Shown here: piece by piece, positions 18,234-27,596 of the stretch
Layout: each line of letters begins with the position of its first letter
Numbering within the stretch: position 1 is the stretch's first letter
Assembly (NCBI GenBank): GCA_023461275.1
Contig: JAEYMI010000038.1
Location: 1 to 64,000, forward strand
Direction of reading: 5' to 3'
From: Actinomycetes bacterium
Lineage (GTDB): Bacteria; Actinomycetota; Actinomycetes; Mycobacteriales; Mycobacteriaceae
Length of the DNA stretch: 64,000 nt
Program-made: the position numbers and the translations under genes
Notes under the pieces: model-generated
Databases searched by the model: none
What the model was told of the DNA's origin: nothing
Seen by the model: the letters and a program-made list of their open reading frames with translations, nothing else

Positions 18234-18643
18234 CGCCGGCGTCGGTCGTCGTCGGATCGCTCCCGCTCAGGATTCATGCCGCTCAGGACTCCTGGCGCCC
18301 TTGTTCATGGCTTCTGGGTTCCTGATGCCCGGACTCCTGATGCTCGGAGTTCTGATATCCGGAGTCGCGGCGGCGGGCGATGGCCGCGGCCACCAGGTCC
18401 GATGCCGCCGGACGTTCGACGCCGCGAACCACGGGATGACCGATGACAGCTCGGCGCTCCCTGCGCCCGATACGTGCGGTCATGCCCACCTCGGTTCCGT
18501 CGGACTCGACCCGACTTCCTGTCACGAGTGTCCCGAACCATGCAGGTTGCGGCACCATTCGAGTCGGATGAAATCCTCAAATTCCCTGCCCGGTGGCGCT
18601 ACGATCTGCGCGGGGGGACTGACGAAAGAGATCAGGTCTCCTC
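18234..18643. other. 410-bp interval with only a weak small ORF
   Basis: It separates the DUF2252 gene from the MalT-like gene. The first part (about 18265-18370) is built of degenerate direct repeats of the GGACTCCTGATG type. The rest is ordinary GC-rich DNA. The only coding candidate is a minus-strand frame at 18283-18558. Confidence 0.6.
18283..18558 (-). CDS. Possible small protein with Ser/Gln/His/Glu-rich tail
   Basis: A 91-codon frame. Codons 15-65 are fairly G/C-ending. The last 25 residues are a low-complexity tail (units such as SEHQ, ESGHQ) encoded by degenerate 12-15 nt repeats. It has no recognisable domain and no clear ribosome-binding site. It could be a real lineage-specific gene divergent from the MalT-like regulator, or a chance frame over repeats. 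Confidence 0.3.
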   Translation of the reverse strand: MVPQPAWFGTLVTGSRVESDGTEVGMTARIGRRERRAVIGHPVVRGVERPAASDLVAAAIARRRDSGYQNSEHQESGHQEPRSHEQGRQES

Positions 18644-21349
18644 ATGAACGGATCTGCCGGGCCGGTTCCGCCGGGTCTTCGTCTGCGGATCGCGCGGCCG
18701 GCCGTCCCGCCCGGATATATCCATCTCACCAGGGTCAATGATGCGTTCCGGGGTGGTGAACGTGGCCAGGTGGCGCTCGTCGTGGCCGGGCCCGGGTACG
18801 GGAAAACCCTCGCGGCGGCGGCGTGGTCGGAGCAGGTGAGTTCTGATCACCCGGTCGCGTGGCTCACCGCCGACGCCGGCGACTCGGTCGGATCCTTGTG
18901 GAGTGCGATTCTCGGGTCCGTCGCCGCGACCGGCGCCCTTGACGCGGAATCGGCACTCGCCCAGATCGTCCCCGGCGCCGGGTTCGGCGCCCCGGAGGTC
19001 GATCAGGTCGCCGACGGCATCGCCGCGCTGGACCACCCGCTGACCCTGGTGATCGACGAGATGCATCGAGTGGCGAACCCGGCGGTCCTCGAGACCGTGG
19101 CCCGGCTGATCGATCGGCGGCCCGAAGGCCTGCGGCTCATCCTGATCGGGCGGTCGATGCCACGACTGCGGCTGGAGAGGGCGCGGCTGGCCGGCGACCT
19201 GGTCGAGATCGACGCCGGCATGCTCGCGCTGACCCGAGATGAGGTGGCCCAGTTCTGCATGCGGACCGGTTCGCACCTCGCCGACGCCGACATCGACATC
19301 CTCCTCGACCGGACGCAGGGGTGGCCCGCGGGTATTCGGCTGGCCCTGTTGAGCGCTGCGCGTGGGGATCTGCACAAGAGCCTTCGACGCTTCGGTGGAC
19401 GCGACGAGTTGGTGGCCGCCTACCTGCTCGAAGAGGTTTTGGAGCAGTTGCCACCCGCCGACCGACGCTTCCTGCTGGCGACCAGTGTGGTGTCGGTGAT
19501 GACGCCGGATCTGGCTCGTGCGCTCAGCGGGCGCGATGACAGCCGTGCGGTCCTCGACCGCCTCGTCGCGAAGAACGCGCTCACCGTTCGCTGGGCGGAC
19601 CGTCCGGACTGGTACACCTATCACCCGCTGCTGCGTGAGCTTCTGGCCGATCGGCTGGCCGCCGAGAACCCGGATATCCCCGACGTTCTGCACCGTCGTG
19701 CCGCCGAATGGGCGATGTCCCAAGGACATTGGGTGGTCGCAATCAGGCATTTCGCGGCTGCCCGCGATTGGGTGCGGGCGGCGGATCTGTTGGCCACCAC
19801 CGCGGTTCCGCTGGTGCTCTCGACGCAGGCGCCCACACTCGAGGCGGCACTGGAACCCGCCGAGCGGGAATCGGAGGTACATCCGACGGCCGAGACCCTG
19901 TTGGCGGCCACCACCGGCGCGTTCCTGCGCGGCGATCACGACGCGATGATGCGAGCTGCGGATGACGCCATGCAGGCCTGGGCCGCTCGCCCCGACGACC
20001 CGTCGATCGCTACCAGCATTGTGTTCGCACTGGTCAGGATGGTCGGCGCGCGGGTCAATCATCTCGACGAAGTGGTGGAACGATGCGCGGACATCATCTC
20101 GATGACCGATGCGACACCGCGCGAGCAGGTGCCGGCGGCGGCCGCCTATGCGCTGATCGCCCGCAACAACCGGGCTATCGGCCGCTTCCATCAGGGCGAG
20201 ATCGCCTTGGCCACAAGCGAACTCGTGACCGCGAAAGCGAGCGCAGGGCGGGTGGGGATGGAGCTGATGGCCACCGCCGCCGACTGCTATCTGGCACTGG
20301 TGGATCTCATCGATGGCTCGCTGTCGGACGTCGCGGCGCGCACCACGGCCATCGGGGTGCTGGCTGAGCGGCGTGGGTGGATGCGGCAACCACAGTTGCT
20401 GGCGTTGTCGGCGGCGACCGCGTGGATGCACCTGGAGCGGGGTGCGCTCGACGAGGCCGAGCGCGCGATCGCCCATGGCCGGGCGATGGCGGTGGGGCTG
20501 GTCGACGGCGGCGCGGCCGTGCTCGTCGACATCGCTGCGATCCGGTTGGCGGTGACCCGCGCCGACGCGTTCGCCGCTCACACCGAGTGCGACCGGCTCG
20601 CCTGCACCGTGGGTCAGGTGGGCACGTTGCCCGCGTTGCTGCAGGTATTACGGTGCACAGAGGTCGCGCGTGCACGGATACTGTTCGGCGACAGTCGATC
20701 AGAGGCCGACGACCACGTTGCGGTGATCAGCGATCTGCGTGACCTGCAAGCGACCGTCAGCGATCAGGCCGGTACGTATCAAACCGCGGCGGTGCGGCTG
20801 GCGCTCGCGTGGGCCTACCACCACCGGGGTCGCTTCGGCGATACCCTCGACGCCCTCGGTCCATCGAACAGGTATGCGCCGCACCGACTTCTGGCCGTTG
20901 AGGCCGCGGTTCTCGCCGCGGTCGCGTCGGCGGGATGTGGTCGGTTGGCGGCAGCTCAGGACAGTATCGGCGAAGCAGTGCGGCTGGCCGCACCAATCGA
21001 TCACCTGCGGCCGTTCCTGCTGGCCGGGTCACCGGTGGTGCCGCTGCTCACCCGTCATGAGCACCTCGACGACACCGACCGTGCCTTTGTGCGAGAGCTG
21101 ATTTCGCGGCTGGGTGGCGAAGTGACAGCGCCGAGTCCCGATCCGGTGTTGACTGTGGATCCGCTCACCGATCGTGAGATGGCGGTGCTCAACTATCTAC
21201 CGACGATGTACAAGGCGTCGGAGATCGCTGCTGATCTGTTCGTGTCGGTCAACACGGTGAAGACACATCAGCAGGCGATCTATCGAAAGCTGGGTGTGTC
21301 CAGCCGCCGGGCTGCCGTCGACCGGGCCCGAGAGTGTAACCTGCTCTGA
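18644..21349 (+). CDS. MalT-like LuxR-family ATP-dependent regulator
   Basis: 901 residues. A STAND-type NTPase region carries Walker A GPGYGKT (49-55) and a Walker B-like segment (LTLVIDEMH, about 140). A long alpha-helical, TPR-like middle follows, ending in a LuxR helix-turn-helix (about 838-901; LTDREMAVLNYLP, ASEIAADLFVSVNTVKTHQQAIYRKL). Such proteins respond to a small inducer plus ATP and activate transcription; the inducer and targets are unknown here. No partner operon is visible. Confidence 0.9.
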   Translation: MNGSAGPVPPGLRLRIARPAVPPGYIHLTRVNDAFRGGERGQVALVVAGPGYGKTLAAAAWSEQVSSDHPVAWLTADAGDSVGSLWSAILGSVAATGALDAESALAQIVPGAGFGAPEVDQVADGIAALDHPLTLVIDEMHRVANPAVLETVARLIDRRPEGLRLILIGRSMPRLRLERARLAGDLVEIDAGMLALTRDEVAQFCMRTGSHLADADIDILLDRTQGWPAGIRLALLSAARGDLHKSLRRFGGRDELVAAYLLEEVLEQLPPADRRFLLATSVVSVMTPDLARALSGRDDSRAVLDRLVAKNALTVRWADRPDWYTYHPLLRELLADRLAAENPDIPDVLHRRAAEWAMSQGHWVVAIRHFAAARDWVRAADLLATTAVPLVLSTQAPTLEAALEPAERESEVHPTAETLLAATTGAFLRGDHDAMMRAADDAMQAWAARPDDPSIATSIVFALVRMVGARVNHLDEVVERCADIISMTDATPREQVPAAAAYALIARNNRAIGRFHQGEIALATSELVTAKASAGRVGMELMATAADCYLALVDLIDGSLSDVAARTTAIGVLAERRGWMRQPQLLALSAATAWMHLERGALDEAERAIAHGRAMAVGLVDGGAAVLVDIAAIRLAVTRADAFAAHTECDRLACTVGQVGTLPALLQVLRCTEVARARILFGDSRSEADDHVAVISDLRDLQATVSDQAGTYQTAAVRLALAWAYHHRGRFGDTLDALGPSNRYAPHRLLAVEAAVLAAVASAGCGRLAAAQDSIGEAVRLAAPIDHLRPFLLAGSPVVPLLTRHEHLDDTDRAFVRELISRLGGEVTAPSPDPVLTVDPLTDREMAVLNYLPTMYKASEIAADLFVSVNTVKTHQQAIYRKLGVSSRRAAVDRARECNLL

Positions 21350-21356
21350 GGGATTC

Positions 21357-21440
21357 GCGTTTGGGTTCGCTCGCGATGTTGTTGTTCGCGATTGATGCAT
21401 CAATCGCGAACGAACACATCGGTAGCGAACGCGACAGGCG
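21357..21440. repeat. Palindromic element between convergent genes
   Basis: A perfect palindrome TTCGCGATTGATGCATCAATCGCGAA is centred near 21402 (halves of 13 nt). Outer imperfect arms GTTCGCTCGCGATGTTG and ACATCGGTAGCGAAC surround it. It lies between the stops of the MalT-like gene and the convergent DUF6325-like gene. It could be a bidirectional terminator or a member of a dispersed family. Confidence 0.7.
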
Positions 21441-21504
21441 CACGTGTGAGAACGTTTGGTTGTTCGTCCGGCACTCGATCGGCGGTTGGTCCGATTCTCT
21501 GCCA

Positions 21505-21933
21505 CTATTCCTCGGACAGGGCCGCCAGGATCGCCTGCGTCGGGATGCGGCCCTGAGCCACGATGCTCCCGCCCTCGGTGCGGGCGGCGTCGGCCAACGA
21601 CGCGGCGCATCGGTACTCCCAGATGATCAGTGCGGCATGACGTCCGGGATCGAGTGCTTCGGCGACGTTGGTGATGTCGTCGAGCGAGAGGATCTCGGCG
21701 AGTGCGTCGTCGAGAACCGCCAGGCGTGGGTCGGTGCGTTCGCCGAACTCGGTGACCTCGACGTGGCCGGGTTCGTCGCATCCGATGTATACGAGGTCCA
21801 GGATGCGGATCACCCCGCGGGACACCAACGACGTGATCTCGCCGCACATCAGGTCGGTCAGCCGGGCCGTGTTGTCGGGCAGTTCGATGACGACGTAGTC
21901 GATCGGTCCCAGCCCAGGGGAACTGCTGACCAT
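21505..21933 (-). CDS. DUF6325-like small protein
   Basis: 142 residues, no signal peptide or membrane span. The pattern GPIDYVVIELPDN, then VRILDLVYIG, and a C-terminal ALIIWEYRCAASLADAAR with GRIP resembles the DUF6325 family of actinobacterial stress-associated proteins. The start MVSSSPG is supported by GGAGAG just upstream. It is divergent from the small membrane protein at 22116. Function unknown. Confidence 0.7.
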   Translation of the reverse strand: MVSSSPGLGPIDYVVIELPDNTARLTDLMCGEITSLVSRGVIRILDLVYIGCDEPGHVEVTEFGERTDPRLAVLDDALAEILSLDDITNVAEALDPGRHAALIIWEYRCAASLADAARTEGGSIVAQGRIPTQAILAALSEE

Positions 21934-22115
21934 GAGCTCTCCTCGCCGACGCCGGGACGCTTCCCATCGTCGCGCGCATCCCCCGTCGTCCGCGTCATCC
22001 GTGACGGATGAGCACGGGTATCGGCACGACATTCATCCGATCAGCATGAGGCGACACATGCCCGCACCCGCGAGGATCGAGACCGGCGGCAACCGCCATC
22101 ACGAAGGGAACAACG

Positions 22116-22514
22116 ATGAGTGTTCAGGAAACATCCAAGAGCGGTAATGGTTGGGCAACCGGATTGTCGTACCTGGCGGCCACGATCCTGGTGATCGTCG
22201 GCGTGCTCGACTTCCTGCAGGGACTCGCCGCGATCAACACCAACAACCTGTTTGTCGTCGGTCCGCAATACATCTATCAGTTCAACCTGACCACCTGGGG
22301 TTGGATTCACCTCATTCTCGGGCTGATCGTCGCGTTGACCGGTGTGATGCTGTTCTTCGGCGGCACCGTCTCGCGCGTGCTGGCGATCGCGTTTCTGACG
22401 TTGTCGATCATCGCCAATTTCCTGTGGATTCCGTACTACCCGTGGTGGTCGATCACCCTGATCGTGCTCGCGATCATCGGGATCTGGGCGGTCGCGGCTC
22501 GCGAGACCGAATGA
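22116..22514 (+). CDS. DUF7144-type four-helix membrane protein
   Basis: 132 residues with four predicted membrane spans. The conserved block NNLFVVGPQYIYQFNLTTWG WIHLI and a final PYYPWWSI segment mark the family. A clear paralogue lies at 55354-55770. GAAGGGA precedes the ATG. Probably in the inner membrane; function unknown. The next gene starts 6 nt downstream on the same strand. Confidence 0.8.
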   Translation: MSVQETSKSGNGWATGLSYLAATILVIVGVLDFLQGLAAINTNNLFVVGPQYIYQFNLTTWGWIHLILGLIVALTGVMLFFGGTVSRVLAIAFLTLSIIANFLWIPYYPWWSITLIVLAIIGIWAVAARETE

Positions 22515-22520
22515 GCCACC

Positions 22521-23927
22521 GTGACAAAAGGTTCGGGCAACATCGATGAGCCGCTCGGCGACTCTGAACGCGCCGAGCTGGAACGCCTTCGACAACGCGT
22601 TGCCGAGCTCGAGACAGCCGGCGGGTCGCAGCCCGACGGGAGCGGTACGTCGCTTTCGGAGGGCGCACCTTCTCGGCGTCGCCGGATCAATTGGCGGGCA
22701 ATCGGAGTCACCGTTCTTGTCGTCCTGTGCGCGGTCCTGACGCTGCTCTCGGTGACGACGCGGTTCGTCCGCAGCGAGATCCTCGACACCGATCACTACG
22801 TCGCGACGGTGACACCGCTGGCGTCGAATCCTGATGTGCAGGCGCAGGTGACCGAGTCGGTTGTCGACGAGATCAACAGCCGAATCGACCTGACACAGCT
22901 CACCACCGAGGCCATGACGGCGGTGTCGCAAGCGGTTCCGCCGGAGCGTCGGCAACTGGAGTCGGCGATCGCCGGGCTGGCGCCGGTGCTGGCGTCGCAG
23001 GCGGAGGGCTACATCCACTCCACTGTCGCTGATTTTGTCGGATCGCCTGAGTTCGTGAACCTTTGGGTGGCGGCGAATCGGTCGGCTCATACCGGGGTGG
23101 TGGCCGCGGTGACCGGCCAGACATCCCACGAAGCGGTCTCGGTCGATACCACCCACGGGTCGGTGAGCATCGAACTCGGTCCGATCATCGAGAAGGTCAA
23201 AGAACGCCTCACCGCACAGGGATTCGCTGCCGCCGCAAGCATTCCGGTGGTCAACAAGCAGTTCGTAATCTGGCAGTCCGAGCAGCTGGCCCGAGCTCAG
23301 GGCCTGGTGTCAACCCTGGACACGGTGGCCACCGCGCTGCCGTGGCTTGCGCTGCTGGCACTTTTCGCGGCCATCTGGCTGGCCGGATCGGGTCGGCGTC
23401 TGCGGACCCTGTCCATCACCGGCGTCGCGATCGTGCTCGCGATGCTCCTGTTGGCCATCGGCATCGTGATCGGCCGGGCGATCTACCTGCGGGAGATCCC
23501 CGCCGATGTGATGTCGCCGGCGTCGGCGCGCGCCGTATTCGACACCGTCATCGATCCGATGCGGATGGCGCTGAGGGCAGTTGCGGTGCTCGGTCTGGTG
23601 TTTGCTCTGGTCGGGTTCTTCGCCGGCGGTTCGAAATCCGCGCAGGCGGTGCGGTCGGCAGTCGGCCGATGGTTCGGGGCGGTCGACGGGCATCGCGCCG
23701 ACCGCGACGCATCGGCGGTGGAGAATGCGTTGTGGCGCTTCCGGATTCCGATTCGTATCGCGATCCTGGTGATCGCCGCGGTACTGCTGATGTTCTGGTC
23801 CTACCCGACCGGGATGGTGGTGGTGTGGATCGCGGTGATCACGTGCCTGGTGCTCATCGTCTTCGAATTCGCGATCGCACCGGCTCGTCGCGCCGTCACC
23901 AGCACCAGTCCGGTCGTGCCTCAGTAG
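22521..23927 (+). CDS. Conserved membrane protein of unknown function
   Basis: 468 residues. A charged, probably coiled-coil N-terminus (ERAELERLRQRVAELE, about 15-33) precedes one membrane span (about 58-78). A roughly 200-residue extracytoplasmic region follows, then a cluster of four to five spans at the C-terminus (about 275-450). GTG 22521 starts 6 nt after the preceding gene, so the two are probably co-transcribed. Similar proteins occur in actinomycetes, but I know of no assigned role. Confidence 0.72.
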   Translation: MTKGSGNIDEPLGDSERAELERLRQRVAELETAGGSQPDGSGTSLSEGAPSRRRRINWRAIGVTVLVVLCAVLTLLSVTTRFVRSEILDTDHYVATVTPLASNPDVQAQVTESVVDEINSRIDLTQLTTEAMTAVSQAVPPERRQLESAIAGLAPVLASQAEGYIHSTVADFVGSPEFVNLWVAANRSAHTGVVAAVTGQTSHEAVSVDTTHGSVSIELGPIIEKVKERLTAQGFAAAASIPVVNKQFVIWQSEQLARAQGLVSTLDTVATALPWLALLALFAAIWLAGSGRRLRTLSITGVAIVLAMLLLAIGIVIGRAIYLREIPADVMSPASARAVFDTVIDPMRMALRAVAVLGLVFALVGFFAGGSKSAQAVRSAVGRWFGAVDGHRADRDASAVENALWRFRIPIRIAILVIAAVLLMFWSYPTGMVVVWIAVITCLVLIVFEFAIAPARRAVTSTSPVVPQ

Positions 23928-23942
23928 GTTGCCTCCGTAAGT

Positions 23943-23961
23943 TGCCGCAGTAAGTGCGGCA
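23943..23961. terminator. Bidirectional hairpin between convergent genes
   Basis: A perfect stem TGCCGCA/TGCGGCA with loop GTAAG, in the 39-bp gap between the membrane protein stop and the leuA stop. No long T-run is present. Confidence 0.55.
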
Positions 23962-23966
23962 GTGGG

Positions 23967-25817
23967 TTACGGCGCCCAGGTACGCGGGGCGGGACCGGCG
24001 TCGGCGTCGGTCGGCGTGGACACCCGGTATGCCCGGTTGACTGCCGACACCACGGCCCGCAGGCTCGCGGTGGTGATCGACGCCGCAACTCCGACGCCCC
24101 AGACGGTCTGGCCGTTGATCTCGGTCTCGACGTAGGCGGCGGCGTTGGCGTCGCCACCGGCGGTCATCGCGTGCTCGCTGTAATCCAGCACGCGCACATC
24201 GAATCCGACGGTTGACAGGGCGTCGACGAAGGCCGCGAGCGGACCGTTGCCGCTGCCGTTGATCTCGCGTTCCACACCGTCGACCTTGACCACGGCGTTG
24301 ATGTGGTCCTGGCCACCGTCGACCTCGGCGGCGTCGACGCGCTGACGCATCCGCTCCAGCGGCCGGATCGGATGCAGGTACTCGTCGGCGAAGACGTCGT
24401 ACATTTCCTTCGGCGAGACCTCGCCACCCTCGCCGTCGGTGAGTTTCTGGATCTCCCTGCTGAATTCGATCTGCAGGCGACGCGGCAGGTTCAGGCCGTG
24501 GTCGGCCTTCATGATGTAGGCGACGCCGCCCTTGCCGGACTGGCTGTTGACGCGGATGACGGCCTCGTAGTTGCGGCCGACGTCCTTGGGGTCGATCGGC
24601 AGATACGGGACCTGCCAGACGATGTCGTCGACGTCGGAGTCGGCGCCGTCGGCGTCGATCTTCATTTGGTCGAGGCCCTTGTTGATCGCGTCCTGATGGC
24701 TGCCGGAGAATGCGGTGTACACCAGATCGCCACCGTAGGGGTGCCGTTCGGGGACGTTGAGCTGGTTGCAGTACTCCACGGTGCGACGGATCTCGTCGAT
24801 GTCGGAGAAGGAGATCTGCGGGTCGACGCCACGGCTGAACATGTTCATGCCCAGGGTCACCAGGCACACGTTGCCGGTGCGTTCGCCGTTGCCGAACAGG
24901 CAGCCCTCGATGCGGTCGGCACCCGCCTGGTAGCCCAATTCGGCTGCGGCAACGGCAGTTCCGCGATCGTTGTGCGGATGCAGGCTCAGAATGATCGAAT
25001 CGCGGCGCGCCAGGTTGCGGTGCATCCACTCGATGGAATCGGCGTAGACGTTGGGGGTGGCCATCTCGACGGTGGCCGGCAGGTTGATGATCATCGGCTT
25101 TTCCGGTGTGGGAGCGATGATCTCGGTGACCGCATCGACGACGTGCTTGGCGTAGCTCAGTTCGGTGCCGGTGTAGGACTCCGGAGAGTATTCGTAGCGC
25201 CAGTTGGTGTCCGGGTACTTCTGCTGCTCGGCGAGCACCTTGTGTGCGGCGTTGGTGGCGATCTGGGTGATGGCGTCCTTGTCAGCGCGGAACACCACCC
25301 GACGCTGCAGCACTGACGTCGAATTGTAGAAGTGCACAATCACATTCGACGCACCGCGGCACGACTCGAAGGTCCGCTCGATCAGTTCGTCACGGCACTG
25401 GGTGAGCACCTGGATGGTGACGTCGGCGGGAATTGCGTTGTCCTCGATGATCTCTCGGACGAAGTCGTAGTCGGTCTGGCTGGCCGATGGGAAGCCGACC
25501 TCGATCTCCTTGTAGCCCATCCGGACCAGCAGATCGAACATGCGTCGCTTGCGGGCCGGGCTCATCGGGTCGATCAGCGCCTGGTTGCCGTCGCGCAGAT
25601 CCACCGCACACCACAGTGGGGCACGGTCGGTGACCTTGTCGGGCCAGGTGCGGTCGGGGATGGAGATCGTCTCGACCTCGTCGGCGAAGGGCCGGTAGCG
25701 GTGTACCGGCATGGCCGAGTTACGTTGCGGATTCCACGAGGGCTGGCCTGCGGGAATGGGACCGGACGGTTCGACGATGCGAGAAGCGCCCGAGGTGAAA
25801 GTGTCTGCTGGTGACAT
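23967..25817 (-). CDS. leuA: 2-isopropylmalate synthase
   Basis: First committed step of leucine synthesis: condenses acetyl-CoA with 2-ketoisovalerate. 616 residues, the long actinobacterial form. The catalytic TIM barrel includes DLRDGNQALIDPM and the metal site LSLHPHNDRGTAVAAAE. The C-terminal regulatory domain (about 470-600) binds leucine for feedback inhibition. ATG 25817 is favoured, with GGAG 10 nt upstream; TTG 25826 in the same frame is too close to it. A leucine-codon leader peptide lies 77 nt upstream. Confidence 0.96.
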   Translation of the reverse strand: MSPADTFTSGASRIVEPSGPIPAGQPSWNPQRNSAMPVHRYRPFADEVETISIPDRTWPDKVTDRAPLWCAVDLRDGNQALIDPMSPARKRRMFDLLVRMGYKEIEVGFPSASQTDYDFVREIIEDNAIPADVTIQVLTQCRDELIERTFESCRGASNVIVHFYNSTSVLQRRVVFRADKDAITQIATNAAHKVLAEQQKYPDTNWRYEYSPESYTGTELSYAKHVVDAVTEIIAPTPEKPMIINLPATVEMATPNVYADSIEWMHRNLARRDSIILSLHPHNDRGTAVAAAELGYQAGADRIEGCLFGNGERTGNVCLVTLGMNMFSRGVDPQISFSDIDEIRRTVEYCNQLNVPERHPYGGDLVYTAFSGSHQDAINKGLDQMKIDADGADSDVDDIVWQVPYLPIDPKDVGRNYEAVIRVNSQSGKGGVAYIMKADHGLNLPRRLQIEFSREIQKLTDGEGGEVSPKEMYDVFADEYLHPIRPLERMRQRVDAAEVDGGQDHINAVVKVDGVEREINGSGNGPLAAFVDALSTVGFDVRVLDYSEHAMTAGGDANAAAYVETEINGQTVWGVGVAASITTASLRAVVSAVNRAYRVSTPTDADAGPAPRTWAP

Positions 25818-25839
25818 GGTGGTCAATCTCCGTCAGTGA

Positions 25840-25935
25840 TTCAGAAGGGAGTGACCGGCGCGTGAAAAGGCCCCGCGACGGAGAGCCGGTCGTTCAGACC
25901 CCGCCGCGGCAACCGAGAAGGAGCGCACGCTGCAT
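25840..25935 (-). promoter_or_regulatory. leuA leader with attenuation-type structure
   Basis: After the leader peptide stop, GGCTC can pair with GGGCC to form a GC-rich stem followed by TTTT (minus strand, about 25863-25885). Alternative pairings such as GGTC/GACC span the leader stop codon. Competing hairpins are expected for ribosome-mediated attenuation, but I judged the folding by eye only. Confidence 0.55.
25894..25935 (-). CDS. leuL: leuA leader peptide
   Basis: A 13-codon open frame translating as MQRALLLGCRGGV, with three consecutive leucine codons (CTC CTT CTC). It sits just upstream of leuA, as known for actinobacterial leuA attenuation. When leucyl-tRNA is scarce, ribosomes should stall at the Leu codons and allow read-through into leuA. 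Confidence 0.8.
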   Translation of the reverse strand: MQRALLLGCRGGV

Positions 25936-25985
25936 GTCAGCGAATGTACTCTTCGGAACCGCCGACGATCAAATATCGGCGATGT

Positions 25986-27596
25986 TCACCCCACGTCGAG
26001 ACCGGCGATGGTGGTGCGCTGCCGCCGGAACTCGTCGCGCATGGCGGTCGGTACGGGCGCGGACTGATCGGTGCGGTGACACCAGTCGAGCACCTCATAA
26101 CCCATCCGGCACAGCGCGATGTGTCGAGGCCATCGGGGCGTTGCCCATACCGGTTCGTCGCTGGCGGAGTCGGTTGCGGTCATCTCCGCCTCCAGCAACG
26201 ACCACTGCAGGTCGCGTCGTAGCGCCAGCACCGTCGGCGAGCCCACCGGGTGACTGACTGCGGCGCCCATCAGCAGGTCAGCGCTGTTCGCGACGTCGTC
26301 GTCGGCACGCAACCAGGTTCGACGATGCGCGTGCGGCAGCAACCACCACACGGCGGCCACCGCCAGTGCGACGCCGAGCAGCGTCTCCAGGAAGCGGTCA
26401 CGGACCGGGATGGTGATGTCGGTGTCGGGGTTGCCCATCAGCATCGCCAGCGGCGTGATGAAGGTGACCGCAACGGCGTAGTTTCCGATGATCGTCAGCT
26501 CGATCAGCACGTTGAGGACCGCGATCACCACGATGAGCGCGCCGACGCCGAGATCGAGGTGGTGCAACACCACGAAGACCACCAGTCCCGCGATGGTTCC
26601 CAACAGTCGATGCGCACCACGAAGCGAACCCCGAATCCGGTCCGGTCCCAGCTGCAGGACCAGCACGGTGCCCAGAATCGCCCAGTCCGGCCGGGACAGG
26701 CCGACGCCCAGCGAGATGATTCCCGCGGCCACGGCGGTGACGGCGACGCGAACCGTCGTGATGCGCGCATGGCTCGAGCGATGCGCGGCGATCGACAAGC
26801 GATGCCGAATCGACGGACGTCGCAGCGGGGGTGACAGCGGTCCGGGCGGCGCCACGTGGAACTGATGCAGGGACTCCCAGAGTTGCTGTGCCAGAGCGGT
26901 ATTGGTTGCCGCGGCGTCGTGCAGGACCGTCCACGCGTTGAGCGTGGACATCGCGACGCCGTGCCGGTGGGCCGGATCGGTTGTCTGATTACTTGCGATA
27001 TAGCCGTCGATGGCTCGGATGGCGGCGAGCGTGGCCGCGGTCTCGGGCCCTCGTGGTCGCCATAGCGCGGATGCCATCCCGACGACCATCGATCCGGCCG
27101 CACCGGCGAGTACTGCGATCATCAGTGCGCCGAGGTCGACGCCGTGCCGGGTCACCACCGAGCAGATGCACGCGGTGAGCACGAAGAAGAACGGGCCGGG
27201 CGGACCGAGCCGCATCGCGTTCACCACGAAGGTCACCCCGGCAGCCCACACCGCGAGGCCGACGACGATCAGTGCGTTGGCGGCCCACGAGGCGCCGGGC
27301 CCGATGACTGTGCCCACGCCACCGAAGATCGCCGCGGCGCCGATCAGCACCAGCGACGCCAGCGCGATGACACGCCATCTCACCCGGTAGGGGCGCTTCT
27401 CGCCGTAGAGCACGGCGAAGGCGCCGAGCGCGGCGAGCAGACTGTCACGCTCGAATCCGAGCGCGAAGAGCAATGCGGCGGGCACCGCGAAAGCGAGTCC
27501 GGCCCGGACGGCCGCCGGCCACCGACCGCGAATGTCGGGTACCGCGAACAGTGCGCGCCGGACGTGCGGGCGCGGCGGTGGCAGCGGTTCAGGCAC
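25986..27596 (-). CDS. FUSC-family membrane protein
   Basis: 536 residues arranged as two hydrophobic blocks of about five to six spans each (about 25-180 and 330-450), separated and followed by cytoplasmic regions. This is the layout of aromatic-acid/fusaric-acid-type exporters. The start MPEPLPPPRPHVRR is followed by the first amphipathic helix. Substrate not deducible. It begins 96 nt from the end of the GH16 gene on the same strand. Confidence 0.8.
   Translation of the reverse strand: MPEPLPPPRPHVRRALFAVPDIRGRWPAAVRAGLAFAVPAALLFALGFERDSLLAALGAFAVLYGEKRPYRVRWRVIALASLVLIGAAAIFGGVGTVIGPGASWAANALIVVGLAVWAAGVTFVVNAMRLGPPGPFFFVLTACICSVVTRHGVDLGALMIAVLAGAAGSMVVGMASALWRPRGPETAATLAAIRAIDGYIASNQTTDPAHRHGVAMSTLNAWTVLHDAAATNTALAQQLWESLHQFHVAPPGPLSPPLRRPSIRHRLSIAAHRSSHARITTVRVAVTAVAAGIISLGVGLSRPDWAILGTVLVLQLGPDRIRGSLRGAHRLLGTIAGLVVFVVLHHLDLGVGALIVVIAVLNVLIELTIIGNYAVAVTFITPLAMLMGNPDTDITIPVRDRFLETLLGVALAVAAVWWLLPHAHRRTWLRADDDVANSADLLMGAAVSHPVGSPTVLALRRDLQWSLLEAEMTATDSASDEPVWATPRWPRHIALCRMGYEVLDWCHRTDQSAPVPTAMRDEFRRQRTTIAGLDVG

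Noticed and set aside
18632..20581. Long minus-strand frame opposite the MalT-like gene (and similar ones at 1113-2204, 22041-23156, 49690-51366)
   Set aside because: These are antisense shadows of GC-rich genes. The plus-strand products have clear domains, while these are low-complexity Arg/His/Gly-rich.
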